Assembly: GCF_032854445.1 (NCBI RefSeq)
Contig: NC_088300.1
Span: forward strand, 31,723,608-31,787,607
Direction: 5' to 3'
From: Liolophura sinensis
Taxonomy: Eukaryota > Mollusca > Polyplacophora > Chitonida > Chitonidae
DNA: 64,000 bases
Part shown: one piece after another, positions 1-13,200 of the stretch
Position numbering within the stretch: the first letter of the stretch is position 1
Layout of the letters: each line of letters opens with the position of its first letter
Made by a program: the position numbers and the translations under genes
Notes under the pieces: model-generated
Databases searched by the model: none
Told to the model about the DNA's origin: nothing
Seen by the model: only the letters and a program-made list of their open reading frames with translations

Positions 1-3000
1 TAGGTAACAAAGTTTGTGGCGTATCCTTTGAGTGCAGAATCAAATTGATTTCTATGCCAGGAATCATAGTCATGAAATAATGTCGGATTCACGGAACAGT
101 GAAGCAACCATTAAAGTTAGTGATGTATGTATATTTCAAACACAAAATTAAAACCAGGTTTTCTTACGATTTTTAAATCTTAAGCAAGACGTTAAACACA
201 AGGTACACATCATTCATAAAGTCAGTGCCTCAGTTTTAGCCAGCACGATATCAATGTAAGGAACAGTGATGCGTATAAAACAGCACTAATTTTGATTACA
301 CACAATGCCAGTGTAGTCCTAGTAACAGACACTCATATACCTCTCGTCATCCACAATGTACGTTTGAGGTTATAAAAACTGCAAATATAAGTGTCATTTC
401 CCAAACTCGTAAGCCATTACTGGGTCACAAGAACCATTTTCTAAATAACTTTTTTATGCAAAATATATCCTTGCACCTTTTGGAAATATGGACGCTAAAC
501 TGCGTTTCGTTTGCTTTCGAATTACTTATAAATATGTAAGGTGTTGAGCCGTTTTACCGTACGTATATACCCGCGTGTAGACCAACAAACAACCTTTCTA
601 CCCGAAACCGGCCCGTGCTCTAACTGCACTTAAGAAGAGCCGTGCAGTGTTAGCAGGGTATGGAATTCTGTGCATCGTCCTCACACGCCATTCGGCCAAA
701 GACGGAAGTCCCCGCGTGTTAACGTGCCCCTGGGCTGTTTTGTTAGATCCTTGCGTTAGGGTGCACCTCTGATCGCGTCAGGTGGAGTCAACAAGTTTAC
801 TCACGCTCAATCAAATATGCACCAATTAAATGATTTCGCCCAACTGGCAACTCGCCTTGTAAACTTCACTGCACTTACACCGACTGCTATCGGTTTTCTG
901 CACGGTTCAATCACTGCCTTTAGCAAAATTATGCGGTTAATTATCGATTCTTTTTGATAAAAACATCGGCCTTTCCTTTCTAATCCAATTTAATGTTTTA
1001 ATATTTCAAATTGAGACCGCCTTGACATTATGTCTGCCCCTGTGAGACCAGTTGACATAACATTGAATGTAATTCTATTGACAACTCAGACTTGAGTAGT
1101 TCTATGTTTATTTTCTGTTCTTAGTCAACATATGAATATTATTAATTACTCACTGATTCCCTTCGTGAGCCCTCTCTCCGCCTGACTCCATCAGTTGTGT
1201 CATTCTCGTCATCAGCATGTCACGGTGCATACATATAATTAGGTCGAAAAGGGCATTTTTGGCTATTGATACGGAGGTAATCGTTAACTTTTTGAAAATT
1301 AGAAGCCGTTTATTTTACACGTGTAGAGACTATTCACAGTGCAGACAATTGCAGTAGATTTTCGAGCGCTGAACTGTTCACTTCACGAATGTTCAAGGGA
1401 TAGCCTATAATAGACATATCGTTTTTCCTTACCATGTGAACAGAGAGGAAAACTGACAAATTAGTGTACGTCGATTGTTCATTTGAATTTGAATTGTTGA
1501 CAGTTATGTTCGAGATAAATTTAGTGATATTTGGTTTTCAGTTATGTAGACGCCTCTGTTGGTTTTCACCGGCAATACCATGAAGTTAACACATTCCAAA
1601 CAATAATACACATAAATATTTTCATTTCAATTCCGCGAGACAGTCCTCATCGCGAAATGCCAAACTGTTTAAAGAGTAAAGCGTTTGGAAAAATGCCGTT
1701 AGTTGAAGACAGTCGTGTGAAAATCACGAGAGAAAATTTTTGGCACCAGGGACTGTTTCCGGCACCCGAACCACGTGACCAGCCACGACCTATCCCTGGC
1801 AACAAGTGCAAGATGCGGTTTGGGTCAGTTTATCTGAACCAATGAAGCCCATCCGTTGGAGTTGTCAACATTGGTTAAATATTCAGAGACTATATTAAAG
1901 AGCGGCTGGCTTAATGAGTAAGGTCCCTTCATCTGCCAGTTCGCACCGTCCATTTGGGGTCGTGTTTTCGGCGATGGCAATGCGAAGTTGACGGAACGTG
2001 TTAGTCCACGCTGCGGCCAATTAACCCAGTGTGTATGCGCGGCAAAAACAAACTTCCCCTCGCGAAATTTTTTATAAAAACATCAACACCAGTCAGATTA
2101 TAAACTTTGGAGCCACAATAAATTCTGTGAAGGGGAGAAAAAGCACGTGATGTGTCCTCTGTGATCCTCGCGGTTTCCCGCCTATTGGCCATCTAGTGTG
2201 GATAGACAGACGTGGGGCGGTGCGCATGTTGCCTGACGGAATAACTGACACATCATGGCAGGAGAGGGCTGAGGCGAACTCCCTCCTCTATCGAGAGGAA
2301 ACCCCGCAGGACGGGTCAGTTGGAGGAATCTGGCGTGTCTAGTGTTAGCAAACATGTCGTTTTCACAGCTCCGCGCATGATTATGCGCTTTTACAGACCT
2401 GTACACATTTATTGGAGCATCTGAGTGCAGGTCATGCATATGATGTCATCTCACCCCCACACACCCAAAACCTCCTTCATGGTGGCCAACACTCGGCTTC
2501 TATTAATATGTACTACATGCCACTTGTTTCTCACCCTTAAGTTCTTCCGTTTGAATGACACTAATTTCGACACGATTCCCTTGTGTGAGAGTCATCAAAA
2601 GTTTTCAACGCCGAGATTTCCCACAGGTGACTTAAGTATAAAAACAAATCAAATGGTTGAGCGCACAACAACTGTAGGATTGTTGTTACCTGTTATCGTT
2701 TTGTGATCAGGTCCAATAACTAAGACATGAGCAACTTGACAAAAATTAAGGCATATACATTACTGGATGTCAGAGGTTAAATAACAAACTATGCCTAACC
2801 AACATTGTTTTGCTCATCAAACTTTTAGTTATAAATGAAGCTAATTTCATCAACACATTCAGCCAATAGTTTTTCGTTGGATAAGTAACACATCCTCGAC
2901 TGCAGGTAGAGACTTTGAAGCAATTTGTTGCTATGCTATGCTATGTGTTAAAATTTGTATTAAAACACCATCTTACCGTGTATGGGGGATTATACTGCAG

Positions 3001-3282
3001 TGTTGATGCTCATCCGATTATCACATCTTCCGTGCTCTTTAATATAATTCACTTTTGTTTCGCATGAAATTTGAAGCTCTTTATAAAAAGTTACTAGCTA
3101 CTTTATCAACAGCTTTAATAGATACAGCTACAGGCAGAAGGCCAGGCAGACAGATGAACGAGACGGTAGCTTAGAAAGTCTTGTCTTCCCTTAACAGTGT
3201 GAATCAGTATTCATCAGAACAGAAAACAAGATTTATAAGTTTAATGTGTTTGCAGCCAAATAATTGCAGTTAAAAGACTAGG
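1..3282. other. Non-coding, no recognisable gene
   Basis: AT-rich sequence with frequent stops in all frames. There is a somewhat GC-richer patch around 560-860 and another around 1700-1830. An open frame at 1531-1845 (+) has no recognisable domain and no coding-like context. No RNA gene or mobile element is recognised here. Confidence 0.5.
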
Positions 3283-3400
3283 TCAGATGTGTCTCTCTTG
3301 ACTATGAAAAAGACAATTTAAAACAGTATAAATATATGGCATAGGTTCACTAACCACTACCAATTCCAAAAAACTGGCATTTTCAAATCAGTCATCCTTG
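3283..3400 (+). repeat. Dispersed direct duplication, copy 1
   Basis: About 118 bp that recurs, diverged by roughly 10-15 % by eye, at 3507-3622. Shared blocks include TCTCTTGA.TATGAAAAAGA, AATTTAAAACAGTATAAA and ATTCCAAAAA.CTGGC. The two copies lie about 105 bp apart in the same orientation. This is either a local segmental duplication or two copies of an unrecognised repeat. Confidence 0.75.
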
Positions 3401-3506
3401 CATACTCATGACTCCGTTTACCAATAGTAGAGACCTTAGTTAGAAATTACAAGATGAAACTTGTAACTTCAAAGAACAATTAGTTTACCTATTCTAGTTT
3501 GAAGAG

Positions 3507-3622
3507 ACAGATGTGCCTCTCTTGATTATGAAAAAGATAATTTAAAACAGTATAAAAATATGACATAGAATCACTAATCACTAACAATTCCAAAAACTGG
3601 CGTTTTAAAATCAGTCATTCCT
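3507..3622 (+). repeat. Dispersed direct duplication, copy 2
   Basis: Second copy of the element at 3283-3400, same strand, with single-base changes and small indels. It ends in the matching block ATCAGTCAT. No coding frame runs through either copy. Confidence 0.75.
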
Positions 3623-4340
3623 ATTCCAAGAATGCTGAAAATGGAATCCCAGCCATTTGGTTCCCGTCCGTAAGAGTTCCGCAGTACGGACTTCTCTTAA
3701 AATTCCGCCATTCCCTGATCGGGCACCTGGTTGTTACGTCATACAGATCCTCCTGAAAAGCACGTTCCTCAGCACATACCGGACGTGTGCCTGTTGTTGT
3801 GTGATTGAAGTTCTATGTAAGAGAGGTAGTGGGCTTAGCTCCACAAACATACTGATGACATTTTTTTGCCAAAACAGTATGTCTTTTACAGTTATTTTCT
3901 GTTAGTCAATCAGCCAGCCACCTATAATCATGGAAATTAGCAAGAAATATGTCTAAAGGTTAATCCATCTGTCATATATTTAGCATTAGCATCCACGTTT
4001 ATCGGATAGAGAGACAACCTGTCTATTTGAACAGTCATTCAGCCAGACAGTCAGAAATATAGACAACCTGTCAGTCAGTTGCTTAATAGCGGACATCTGT
4101 GGTACAATCAGACACGTTTGTGCTGATGACATACCGTTGCCATTCTTGTACGAGTACTCTACACGTACGTGATGCAGTGACTACTTAATAATACACACGT
4201 GCTGATGGCATGAAGCTTAGATTCAGGTAAATGTACATGTACTCCACAGGTGTGGTGGTGATCACTTGACACAAACGTGCTAAGGTTATAAAGCTTTGTG
4301 AAGACATGACACTAACTGCAGGGCTCACTGTTAACCAAAG

Positions 4341-4523
4341 AATTTATTTATTTGATTTACGCCATGCTCAAGAATATTTCACGTATACGACGGCGGCCAG
4401 CATTATGGTGGAAGGAAACCGGACAGAGCCGGGGGAAACCCACGACATTCCGCAGGTTGCTGCAGACCTTCTCACTTACCGCCGGAGAGGAAGCCAGCAT
4501 GAGCTGGACTTGAACTCACAGCG
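4341..4523 (-). mobile_element. Mollusc-type tRNA-SINE, head-truncated
   Basis: The left side carries the AT tail (TTTATTTATTTGATTTACGCC), followed by the conserved core (ACGACGGCGGCCAGCATTATGG, a GGAAACC block, GGTTGCTG and GCCAGCATGAGCTGGACTTG). It stops at CTCACAGCG, before the tRNA-like head seen in complete copies, so it is a 5'-truncated insertion on the minus strand. Confidence 0.85.
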
Positions 4524-5220
4524 TTAACCAAAGAAAAACATTTCCCGAAGTAATACTGCATAGTATAAATATATGTTAGCGAATAGAGATATAGTCTTCG
4601 GATACAGATTGGTTTACATAAGTCGCTTGATTAGAATGTTTACAATACACATCCAGGTCTTAAAACCATCTTTATTGATAGCTAACAGATTTACGTTGAA
4701 TTTAATTCCACGAAGTAAGCGTGCCTCGTCGTGTTTCCATCAATGTTCTTTTTAAAGAGTTTTAACTGCTTACTATGGCTTAAGCGTCAGAAAGCTCTAC
4801 CTGATATCCTGGAAATCCGTGTAAATGACAACCTGTATCAGGTGGTGGAAAACAAACGCGGGCGACAGTAAGGTGAGAATGGCATGCAGTTTGAGTGTGA
4901 ACACGATTCAGCGTGAACGTCGTTGTTAGGGGGAAACGCTGGGAGTAGTGGGAAAACGCTGGAGTAGTGTGTCCACATTCCAATGAAGTTGTGCAATTGT
5001 TGTAACATGATTCACAAATTAACAGCGAAGAAAACACACGTATAATACGTGCATTGACTCCTGGTCAACATTTCGTCAGGGGAATTCTTGGCAACTATTT
5101 TGCCATGCCCAAGAGTATTTGGTACATTTAAGATTGTGGTTTGTATAAAAGGAATACGTAAAGCGGTCTAATAGATGACAATGTATGGAACAAAACTTGC
5201 AGAAAACAGAAAAGTATATA
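4524..5220. other. Non-coding gap between SINE copies
   Basis: No gene, RNA or repeat recognised in about 700 bp between two minus-strand SINEs. Short open frames here have no domain or splice-site support. Confidence 0.5.
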
Positions 5221-5494
5221 TGTATTTATTTATTTCATTGGTGATTTAAACGCCGTACTGAAGAATATTTCCTTAAAGCGATGGCGGCCAGCATTATGGT
5301 GTGAGGACACCGTGCAGATCTCCTTGGGAAACCCAAAATCGAATGCAGGGTTGCTGGAAGGCCCTTTGCACGTACCGCAGGGGAAGACGCCAACATGAGC
5401 TGGACTTGAACTCGCAGCGACGGCTTGGGTGAGAGGTACCTGGGGTCGTTGCCGCCTTGCTGGCAAACTAATCACCTCGGCAATCTTGGCCTCC
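5221..5494 (-). mobile_element. Mollusc-type tRNA-SINE, near full length
   Basis: AT tail on the left, diverged core in the middle and tRNA-like head on the right (reverse complement begins GGAGGCCAAGATTGCCGAGG). The B-box-like GCGAGTTCAAGTCC lies inside. It is noticeably diverged from the 14877-15154 copy and probably an older insertion. Confidence 0.85.
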
Positions 5495-7353
5495 AAATAG
5501 AACAGTAAATGTTAATTTTTCAGTGACTGTATATACTTTGAGTGTGATGATACTGCGTTTGCACAAACAATTAAGAAATCAGACATTGCATGACCCCTTG
5601 AATCATTTGTTTATTTGTCGTTAATTAAATTCGACCACATTACAACTGAGTCATGAGATAACAGCGGCCTTTCCGTTATGTCATAGGATATTTGTCATTA
5701 GTGTTTAACACGGTCATGTCAGGCTGACCTATTTATATTTGGGAAGCATTGCGTCATTTAATTCTTGGATTGACCTATATCATTAAGTTTCCCCGTGGTA
5801 AACTTAGAATTAATTACTCCCAGTGAGTAGTTTCATGCTGGTTTCGTCTCCGGTCGTACGTGGGAAGGTCTGCTAGCAGCTTGCGGACCTAGTAAGTTTT
5901 CCCCTGAGGAACATTGTATGGAGAATTTTAATACTACAGATCTTACTCTGTGTATTTATTTATTTTTTTATTTCTCTTCTTATAGAAGTTTTACGCCATT
6001 ATAAACCGTTATAAGGAAATTTGGAAGAGGTAAACATGACATGCGCAATGGCCAGTGTATAAGACAATGTAAAAATAACAATTAAATGCTCGTTGAAAAA
6101 ATGCGAACAAATGTGATGCGCAACCTCAAGAAATGCCTCTGTGATTTATCCGTAATGGCGATGTTCTGTTGTGAATGTGCACCAACCAGGGAGGAACCGA
6201 TGACATCCGCACTGGTAACAGTCTCTTACGCAATCCAGACGAGATAGACGCCCCATTGTTGAGATGGCCTGTTGAATCAATGGTTTTCACTTCCGCTAGA
6301 GGAAATTAAGTGTCTTTCGTATTTACCTTTGGTGAGACAAGATCCACGCAATGACACCGCTCCAGAGAACGGTATCTTCAAAGAATATTGACATAATGAG
6401 CCGATGTGATTTTCAGTGTTTGTCATAACGCAATGTTATGTCGCAAGCTGTCTGAGCGATTACAACAGAATAGAACAAAGGCTAGTTGTGGGGGAGGGGG
6501 AGGGGGCGAAATCGGTGAACAATTATTAGGGTGTTGAGGTTTAATATTGAATAGGTTCTCAGGACGGATGAGAGACACCCAGAACTCAACCAAAGTCCAG
6601 CCCAGAATGGGGCATCTGTCTTCGGTAATCCAAGTGAATCTCCTCACGTATATATGTGGAAAAATACTCAAAGCCGCCAAAGTTCAGCGTAATTGTCCCC
6701 TTATACCAAGGTACACAGTAAATCTAAAAGATAACCCTAATGTGTTTACACCTATAATGCTAACTGAGGCCAAGCCTTACAGCTCGACTGGGCGTTTCTA
6801 ATACTTAGGATTCGTGGTTTAATTTGCATACGGTCTGCTGTTAACGGAGATAGCGTTCTCCTACAGATGTTTTACAGAGAAAAGTGTAAATACATAAAAA
6901 AGCATAAATAAACAAACAAATAGATAAATAGATAAATAAATACATGAAATAAAAATGAAAACTAAAGAAATAACTGCATGAGAAAGAAAACATTAAATGG
7001 GCTAGATACTTTAACGTTCGCCTGAAGTTGAAAAGACAGATTTATCGGCCTGTTAATTAGGGCCTCGTGACTCATTTATAGTAAGCCAGCATTATGTTAA
7101 GCCTCAGACATTACGGTGCATGGATCTAGCATTCCATCAGCCGTTGTATAAGCTTGTGTCATCAACTCAGTTTTCCTTGTGATGATATAGGTGAAGTGTA
7201 TACACCGGCAAACTTTCACAGGTCACAAACTTTCAAGTGGCAACAGCTTGGTACCGCTTGTATGTACAGGTTGGTTGAGAACCAACCAGTTTTGTTGCAC
7301 CAAACACCTGACCTGTACCATTTCGGATGTAAGGTCGCATGATACCAACCTGT
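5495..7353. other. Non-coding gap with simple-sequence tracts
   Basis: No gene recognised. It holds a G-rich tract near 6487-6508 and an A-rich AAATAAATA-type low-complexity stretch around 6893-6970. Confidence 0.5.
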
Positions 7354-7583
7354 TCCAGGTATAGTATTTTTATTTATTTATTTGATTGGTGTTTTACGCC
7401 GTACCCAAGAACATTTCACTTATACGACGGCGGCCAGCATTATGGTAAGTGGAAACCGGGCGCAGCCCGGGGCAAACCCACGACCATCCGCAGGTTGCTG
7501 AGGACCTTCCCACGTACGGCCGGAGAGGAAGCCAGCATGAGCTGGACTAGAACTCACAGCGACCTCATTGTCCAGGTATAGTA
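7354..7583 (-). mobile_element. SINE, 5'-truncated, with target-site duplication
   Basis: The SINE body spans 7367-7570 (AT tail at left, core, truncated at CTCACAGCGACC). It is bracketed by perfect 13-bp direct repeats TCCAGGTATAGTA at 7354-7366 and 7571-7583. These are a target-site duplication, so the truncation happened at insertion, as expected for LINE-driven target-primed reverse transcription. Confidence 0.92.
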
Positions 7584-7894
7584 ACTGATTTGTTACCAGT
7601 TGTTAACCGCTTGGTCACAGCTTTTGTTGAACTCGTTGGCAAGGAATGGTTATGACCAAACATAGCCTACTATCCAACCTGAGAAACTGATTACAGTACC
7701 GCTCAGTTCAGAACCAGGTTGTATGGGTTGGTCAGAGTTGGCATATATGTTTGGTGATGTAGCTTACGGCCTCTTCGAAGAGTAGGTAAGGAATCTAATT
7801 ATGTCTTGATGCGGTATTCTTGCCACAGGACTTTTGCGCTATGTGAGTATGTATTCTAGATTTTGTTGGCTATCACTGTTATGAAAACTGACCG

Positions 7895-8208
7895 CTTCGT
7901 TGGCCTAGTAGTTAGAGCGTTGTCGTCGAAGTCGGGAGACCTGGGATCAAACCCAGTTCGTGTCATACCAAAGACTTTGAAAATGGCACTTGTTTGGCGC
8001 TCAGCACTGAGTGGTGAGAGCAAGAAAACGGGACTGGTTGGCTTAGTGTTAGGATAATGTAATCAGGTGGGCTGTCATGTATGGTGTCTTCGGTATGATA
8101 CTTCAGAGGCGGCAGCTCCCTGGCGGCATGGACTCGCCCTGTCATAACACTGTATACGAACTCACACCAAACGATTCCTCGGCACTGGCTTGAAAAACCC
8201 CCAGCCTA
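7895..8208 (+). mobile_element. Second tRNA-derived SINE family, copy 1
   Basis: Begins with a tRNA-like head (TTGGCCTAGTAGTTAGAGCG, then CTGGGATCAAACCCAG as the B-box region). A body follows containing TTTGGCGCTCAGCACTGAG, ACTGGTTGGC, GATAATGTAA and GGCGGCATGGACT. The same order of blocks recurs at 30954-31190 and 36767-37097, which defines a family distinct from the other SINE. Confidence 0.8.
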
Positions 8209-10156
8209 TGTACATATTTTTCTCATGCTCTATGACATCGAACCATTCTTCATTTGAGCGCTCCGTTCACACAGTTGAATATTTATCAAAAAGACAGAAA
8301 TACATTTTAAATAGTACATTTTTAACCAATCTGACTTGATGAGCCTCAAAGTGAAGCTGTGTTCAGGTATAAACATCCAAACCGAACTGTTGACTCAGAG
8401 AAAACCGGCGGAGGTGCTGTGTGTGGGGTGCGGTTGCGGAATGGTGGAGTTACATCATGTCCCCGTGTTTATTCAATGATTTATAATGCAGCTATTGCAG
8501 TTAGAAACTGGAACCGAGACAATGGTAAAATTAATCCCAGCTTCTGGGCAATCAGTTTGACTCAGCTGAGCACTTACGTAACGCCTTTCTCACGACAGCC
8601 AAAGGAAGCTGGTAAATTTGATGTGCTGTGCAAAAGCTCTCGGTGTCACTCAACATGCGTGGAATGAAGCCAACATTTTCACCCTAGTAAATGTTTTAAC
8701 CAAACACATCTCGCCCCACATGTGTTAAGCTCGAAAGGTTATAGTATACCCTGGTGTGTGCTAATATCCTTGTATCTACGATCACGTTAACAAAGGTAGA
8801 GCCTCCAGTTCGATATTAGTGCACTTTTACTCAGAGGTTTGATGAATTTGTTGTCGTCCGGCTGCTGGCGTTAATCATCTTACTAGGAAAATATAGAGAA
8901 AAACAACAGATTTTGTTGAGAATAATGACCGTGTGATGAAAGACACACTTTCTGAACAGCTTGCCGATAACTGGGGCTTTCTCTTCCGCACAGCCAGCTG
9001 ACGGTAACTATACATTTTTAAATATATTATAATTCCAATCTTTTTAATCTTCTTAAATATTATTGGTTACCTTTTGTTGCCTCTCATTCCAGTTTTATGG
9101 GTGAAATATTATGTGTATTGTTTGGTTAGACAGTGAATATTGATCCCATGCTTATTATACTACACATTACATGCTGGGTACAAAACATTTCCATCCTTTT
9201 GATACAATCAGTTTATGTTTAGTGTACATGGTATTTAACTCTTTGATAGAAGTTTTTTAAGCATTTTTCTTGGATTGTTAGTTTATTTAGTAAGTTACAT
9301 AAACTAGCCACCATTTGATAACTTTGTTGTTCACATGGTAGTTTAACTGTTTAAATGACTAAACATTTCGTCATCTAGATTTCACCTCATGTATATACAG
9401 TTATATTTCGGCTATCCAAGTCTTTGCATGATCATGAGTATTGAACACACACACACAAAATACAAAGTAAAAAGTAACGAGCTCAACTCTCATATGAATT
9501 TTGTTTCTTAGACAAGTTTTCACATGTATTTTCTTAGTCTGCGCATGAACACAACAGTGCAAAAGCAACTCAGCGTCTGTGTATGAATGCTGATCTCACT
9601 CAGGCCTCTGGTTTCGAAGGTTTTCACGTATAACAGACATTTAGAGTAGCAGTGAAAGATATACTGAGAACTCATCATTATCAGATGGTTTATATGTTGA
9701 AATTTGATGGCTTTAGATGTGCATTTAGTACTGTATACTATTTAGGGCTGGTGTTTAATAGGGTTAAATATATCTGTTCCTGTATAAACGTATATGGGTC
9801 GGGTAGTTTATAATGAGGCGTTATAAAATGGTTATGGTGTCATTATGGATGTATTTATTAGAAAAAAACATTGTTCATAAATTCCTGAGTGGCACACTCT
9901 CCGTTACACCTCATTTTCAGGCGACTCGTGTTACAAACGTACGGCAAAACGCGCTTAAGCGTATTTGACTCCAAGTCTCAGTGGTATCTGACCGAGCAAG
10001 TTTCACGCTTTAACATTTTCAACTTCTTCAGAAAGTTTTATACTTTTATAAATAAAAACTACATAGCTCCAAAGCAGCTCTTTTGTGGTTGGCTGTAATG
10101 TGGCATTGCAACACAACAAACTTAATATTTTGTATGGTGTGTGTCATATTCTTCGA
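8209..10156. other. Non-coding gap, no recognisable gene
   Basis: AT-rich. An open frame at 8359-8667 (+) shows no recognisable domain. A short (AC)n run lies near 9449-9456. Nothing else can be supported. Confidence 0.5.
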
Positions 10157-10292
10157 ATTTATCTGACTGGTGTTTTACGACGGACAGAGGATGGAGGACA
10201 TCCCTTACCACACCATATCAGTGATAACCCAGATGAAGTAAGTGACGCTGGCCTGCAGGCGGATTTGAACTCTCAGCCTCATACGAGTTTGC
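10157..10292 (-). mobile_element. Possible decayed SINE fragment
   Basis: AATTTATCTGACTGGTGTTTTACGACG resembles the left edge of the common SINE, and GGCGGATTTGAACTC resembles the segment next to its head. The middle is not alignable by eye. It could be a distant relative or a chance similarity. Confidence 0.4.
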
Positions 10293-13200
10293 CAAATGAA
10301 AAAACAAGAAGCTGTGGGAAGCTTAAAGCAGGGAAAGCCAAACTATTTCTACCACGTTTACCAAGCACCATATAACGGGTGGCGGGAAAACTAAGCACAC
10401 CATACCTTCTGTTCTCAAATAGTTACTACATCATGTATGATAGACATGTGGCTTATTCCAGGATGCTTCGTTGTTACTTTGTATTAACAGTTTATCTTAC
10501 GAAAGTCGAACGCGGCATTTTAACATTTCGGTTTCGGTGTTGTGAAAAGCTGTTGAGACGTATTTGTTACTTAATAGTTGCATGTTGTTGGATAGATAAT
10601 TATTTGATGATATTACAATGGAGACATCTTCACCAACGGTTACATTGAGTATTTAATTTTGTCCTAGAAATCCATTTAAACATGAAATATTTAACTCAGT
10701 TTATTCTTGACGTAATTTTATTCGACTAATTGAATTTTTGCCGTTTTCTATTTTTGTTTTACATTTTATTTGTTCCAAGCAAGACGGGGAAATTGATGCA
10801 TTGATCTGATACAGTTAGCGAAACAGTTGCCAAATTTGTTACCTGTCAATGTATGTGTATTAAGGGTTCTGCGAGCCAGTAGGCAGGTAGCGGTGAGGTT
10901 CCACTGTGGGTTGTAGCGAGGATAAAGCTATCAGAGCTAACCGGTTGTTCTTTGCGGAACAGTCGTCCATCGAGAAGTATTAACCCGCGCCTGAAGCAGG
11001 TTCCAGAGATTTGAATATTTACGAAAGGCTTTACCTACTTTCCTGCTGGTGGTATACGCAAAAGCAATCAGACTTAAACCGCCTTAGCTTTCGCCACGTT
11101 CAAGTGGGCACGAGGGTTTAATGTGAATAGAGGACACTGTTACCACGCTGCCGTTTGTTAAGTGAAAGTTAAGTCAGTAATGGACAATACTTATAACCGC
11201 ACTTCCTGTAGTTGGATATGAGGGGGGCACTCCGGATGGGAATCACCACCATTAAGTTAACAGAGAACTTGTTTTTTTTTTTGGCTTTGTTGTGTTTCTC
11301 ATTTTGGGTTTGTTGACTGTACGACAGGTCCACCGGAATCTCCCCTAGGGAAAGGAGGGGATAGCCGAGCTCCGGTGTTAATTCTCGACCACAGCTTAAA
11401 GCGATGAGTAGACAAGCCACGTGGTTCAAAACCACGCCATAGTCCTAATATCTGCCCATCAGCCAGAGTTCACGCAAGAGGCCGAGGGACAACGGCTGGT
11501 CCGGCGGCCTCATTCCCACGTCTTGTGATTGGTCAGATCGCTTGTCGCCGATTGTCCAGTGGTTGATCTCTCGCGTCACGTGTTGAAATCACCAGGCTTT
11601 TATCTCCGTATCCAATAAGGATTTCAAAAAGCATTATGGTTATCACCTCCCCCAAACACCGGGTGTTGAAGGATTCTTAATATCCCGTTCGTACAGCCCC
11701 TTTAACCATCTTAGCTTTCGAAGGAATCAAGTTTTTGTTGACTCTGACGTTAAAACATGTTGGCATCCCGCTTTACAGGAAGTAGATACGTTTTCTGCTG
11801 CTTATTATTTCTTCGTTATGAGCAACTGTCTCACGAAAATAGTTCTTGTTGGGGATAAGAATATTCACGCTAGACATGTTATCGGAGACAATTATGAGGA
11901 CATTTTGTAATTCAATCCAGTTGTATGTATTGGCAACTTCTGGATGATTTGTGTGAATAAACTGATATTAAAAGAAAGGGAACTGTCAGCGGTGTAGAGT
12001 TCAGCTCGTCCTTTACTCATCCACGCGAGATCAGAATTGAAATAAATCACGTTGGATAAGTTTTTAACAGACAATTTAAAAAAAAAATTATCTTTCAACA
12101 TTGCAGTGAAATTTTAAATTTACATTTTTGCTCATGGTTGTAAAGAATTGTTTCTTCGTATAGAAACCATTTTCGAAATGATGCACTCTCTTCGCTTATC
12201 TGAAGTTATCTGTTCTTGTTCTTCGAAATCTTGGATTTGAAGGCAGCTACCTATAAATGATACTGTGGCTCTTCAGTTGTTTTGAGTTTTACACCATTGG
12301 TTATATACTACAGGGTTCGGAGAAAAAAAATGAAAATCTGGTTTTATTTATGAATAGGGTCTAGATATTTTCATGACGTTACCATTGGTTAAATGGTCTA
12401 TGGTAAATGAGCCCTAACTCCTTGAAAGGCTTTCCTTGGAAGACTTGCTATGCATAATTTTCTGGAATACCGAAAATACAGGTTGAATACATTACTTGCG
12501 CACGATTGTTTTCACCATTTATTTTCCCCCTCCAAAATCCGAACTTAAATCCTGTGATCTGTTGGCATATGATCCGTCTCCCTTGTATAATTCCATTGCT
12601 TAGCTATAAAGACAAGTCACACGGGCTCTGAACCCCCATCTCATCGCTGTCAGGTGATTATTAAGTCACAGCTAAGCACATGTCAACCACATGTTTTCCT
12701 CAATGCCAAAACCTGCATCGCACCTGCCGGCCCCCGGCCAGGAGCATCTTGGTGTCTCAGGTAACAGTCGGCTTTGTACGTCACACACGGTGACGCGCGA
12801 AACTGCCCTGTGCTCCGGCCAAAGCAAATAGTTTGCTGGGTATCATTACCCCGGCCTGACAAGATGACATCCCGAACTACCCCAGTTCTCCCAAGCTGTT
12901 TTGATTCACCCTTCTTCACTGATGCCGATTTACTCAGAGACCACGTGATTAAATTTGTGCGCAGTCCCTGTTTGCAAATTAACGCTCATTCAAATGTAAA
13001 CTTTGATCCCTACTGCGAAGTTGACCCCTACAACAGCCTCCACGTTGTCTTCACGTCTCCCTGTGTGTGTCCCCAAAGTTCCGAGACAGTGTAACCATGT
13101 ATCTATGTGATGCATCGCCTCCAAACACCAAGCCGAAGTGCTTTTTGTCCCGCTGCATGTTGGATGTAAGCATACAGTCTGATCTCCCACACCTGTCAAA

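Noticed and set aside
1531-1845. Protein gene in a 104-codon open frame
   Set aside because: No domain, no coding-like bias or splice context; frame lengths like this occur by chance over 64 kb.
8359-8667. Protein gene in a 102-codon open frame
   Set aside because: No domain and no splice or promoter signal; composition like flanking non-coding sequence.
12774-13094. Protein gene in a 106-codon open frame
   Set aside because: A GC-richer patch lengthens frames on both strands here; no recognisable family and no clear start context.
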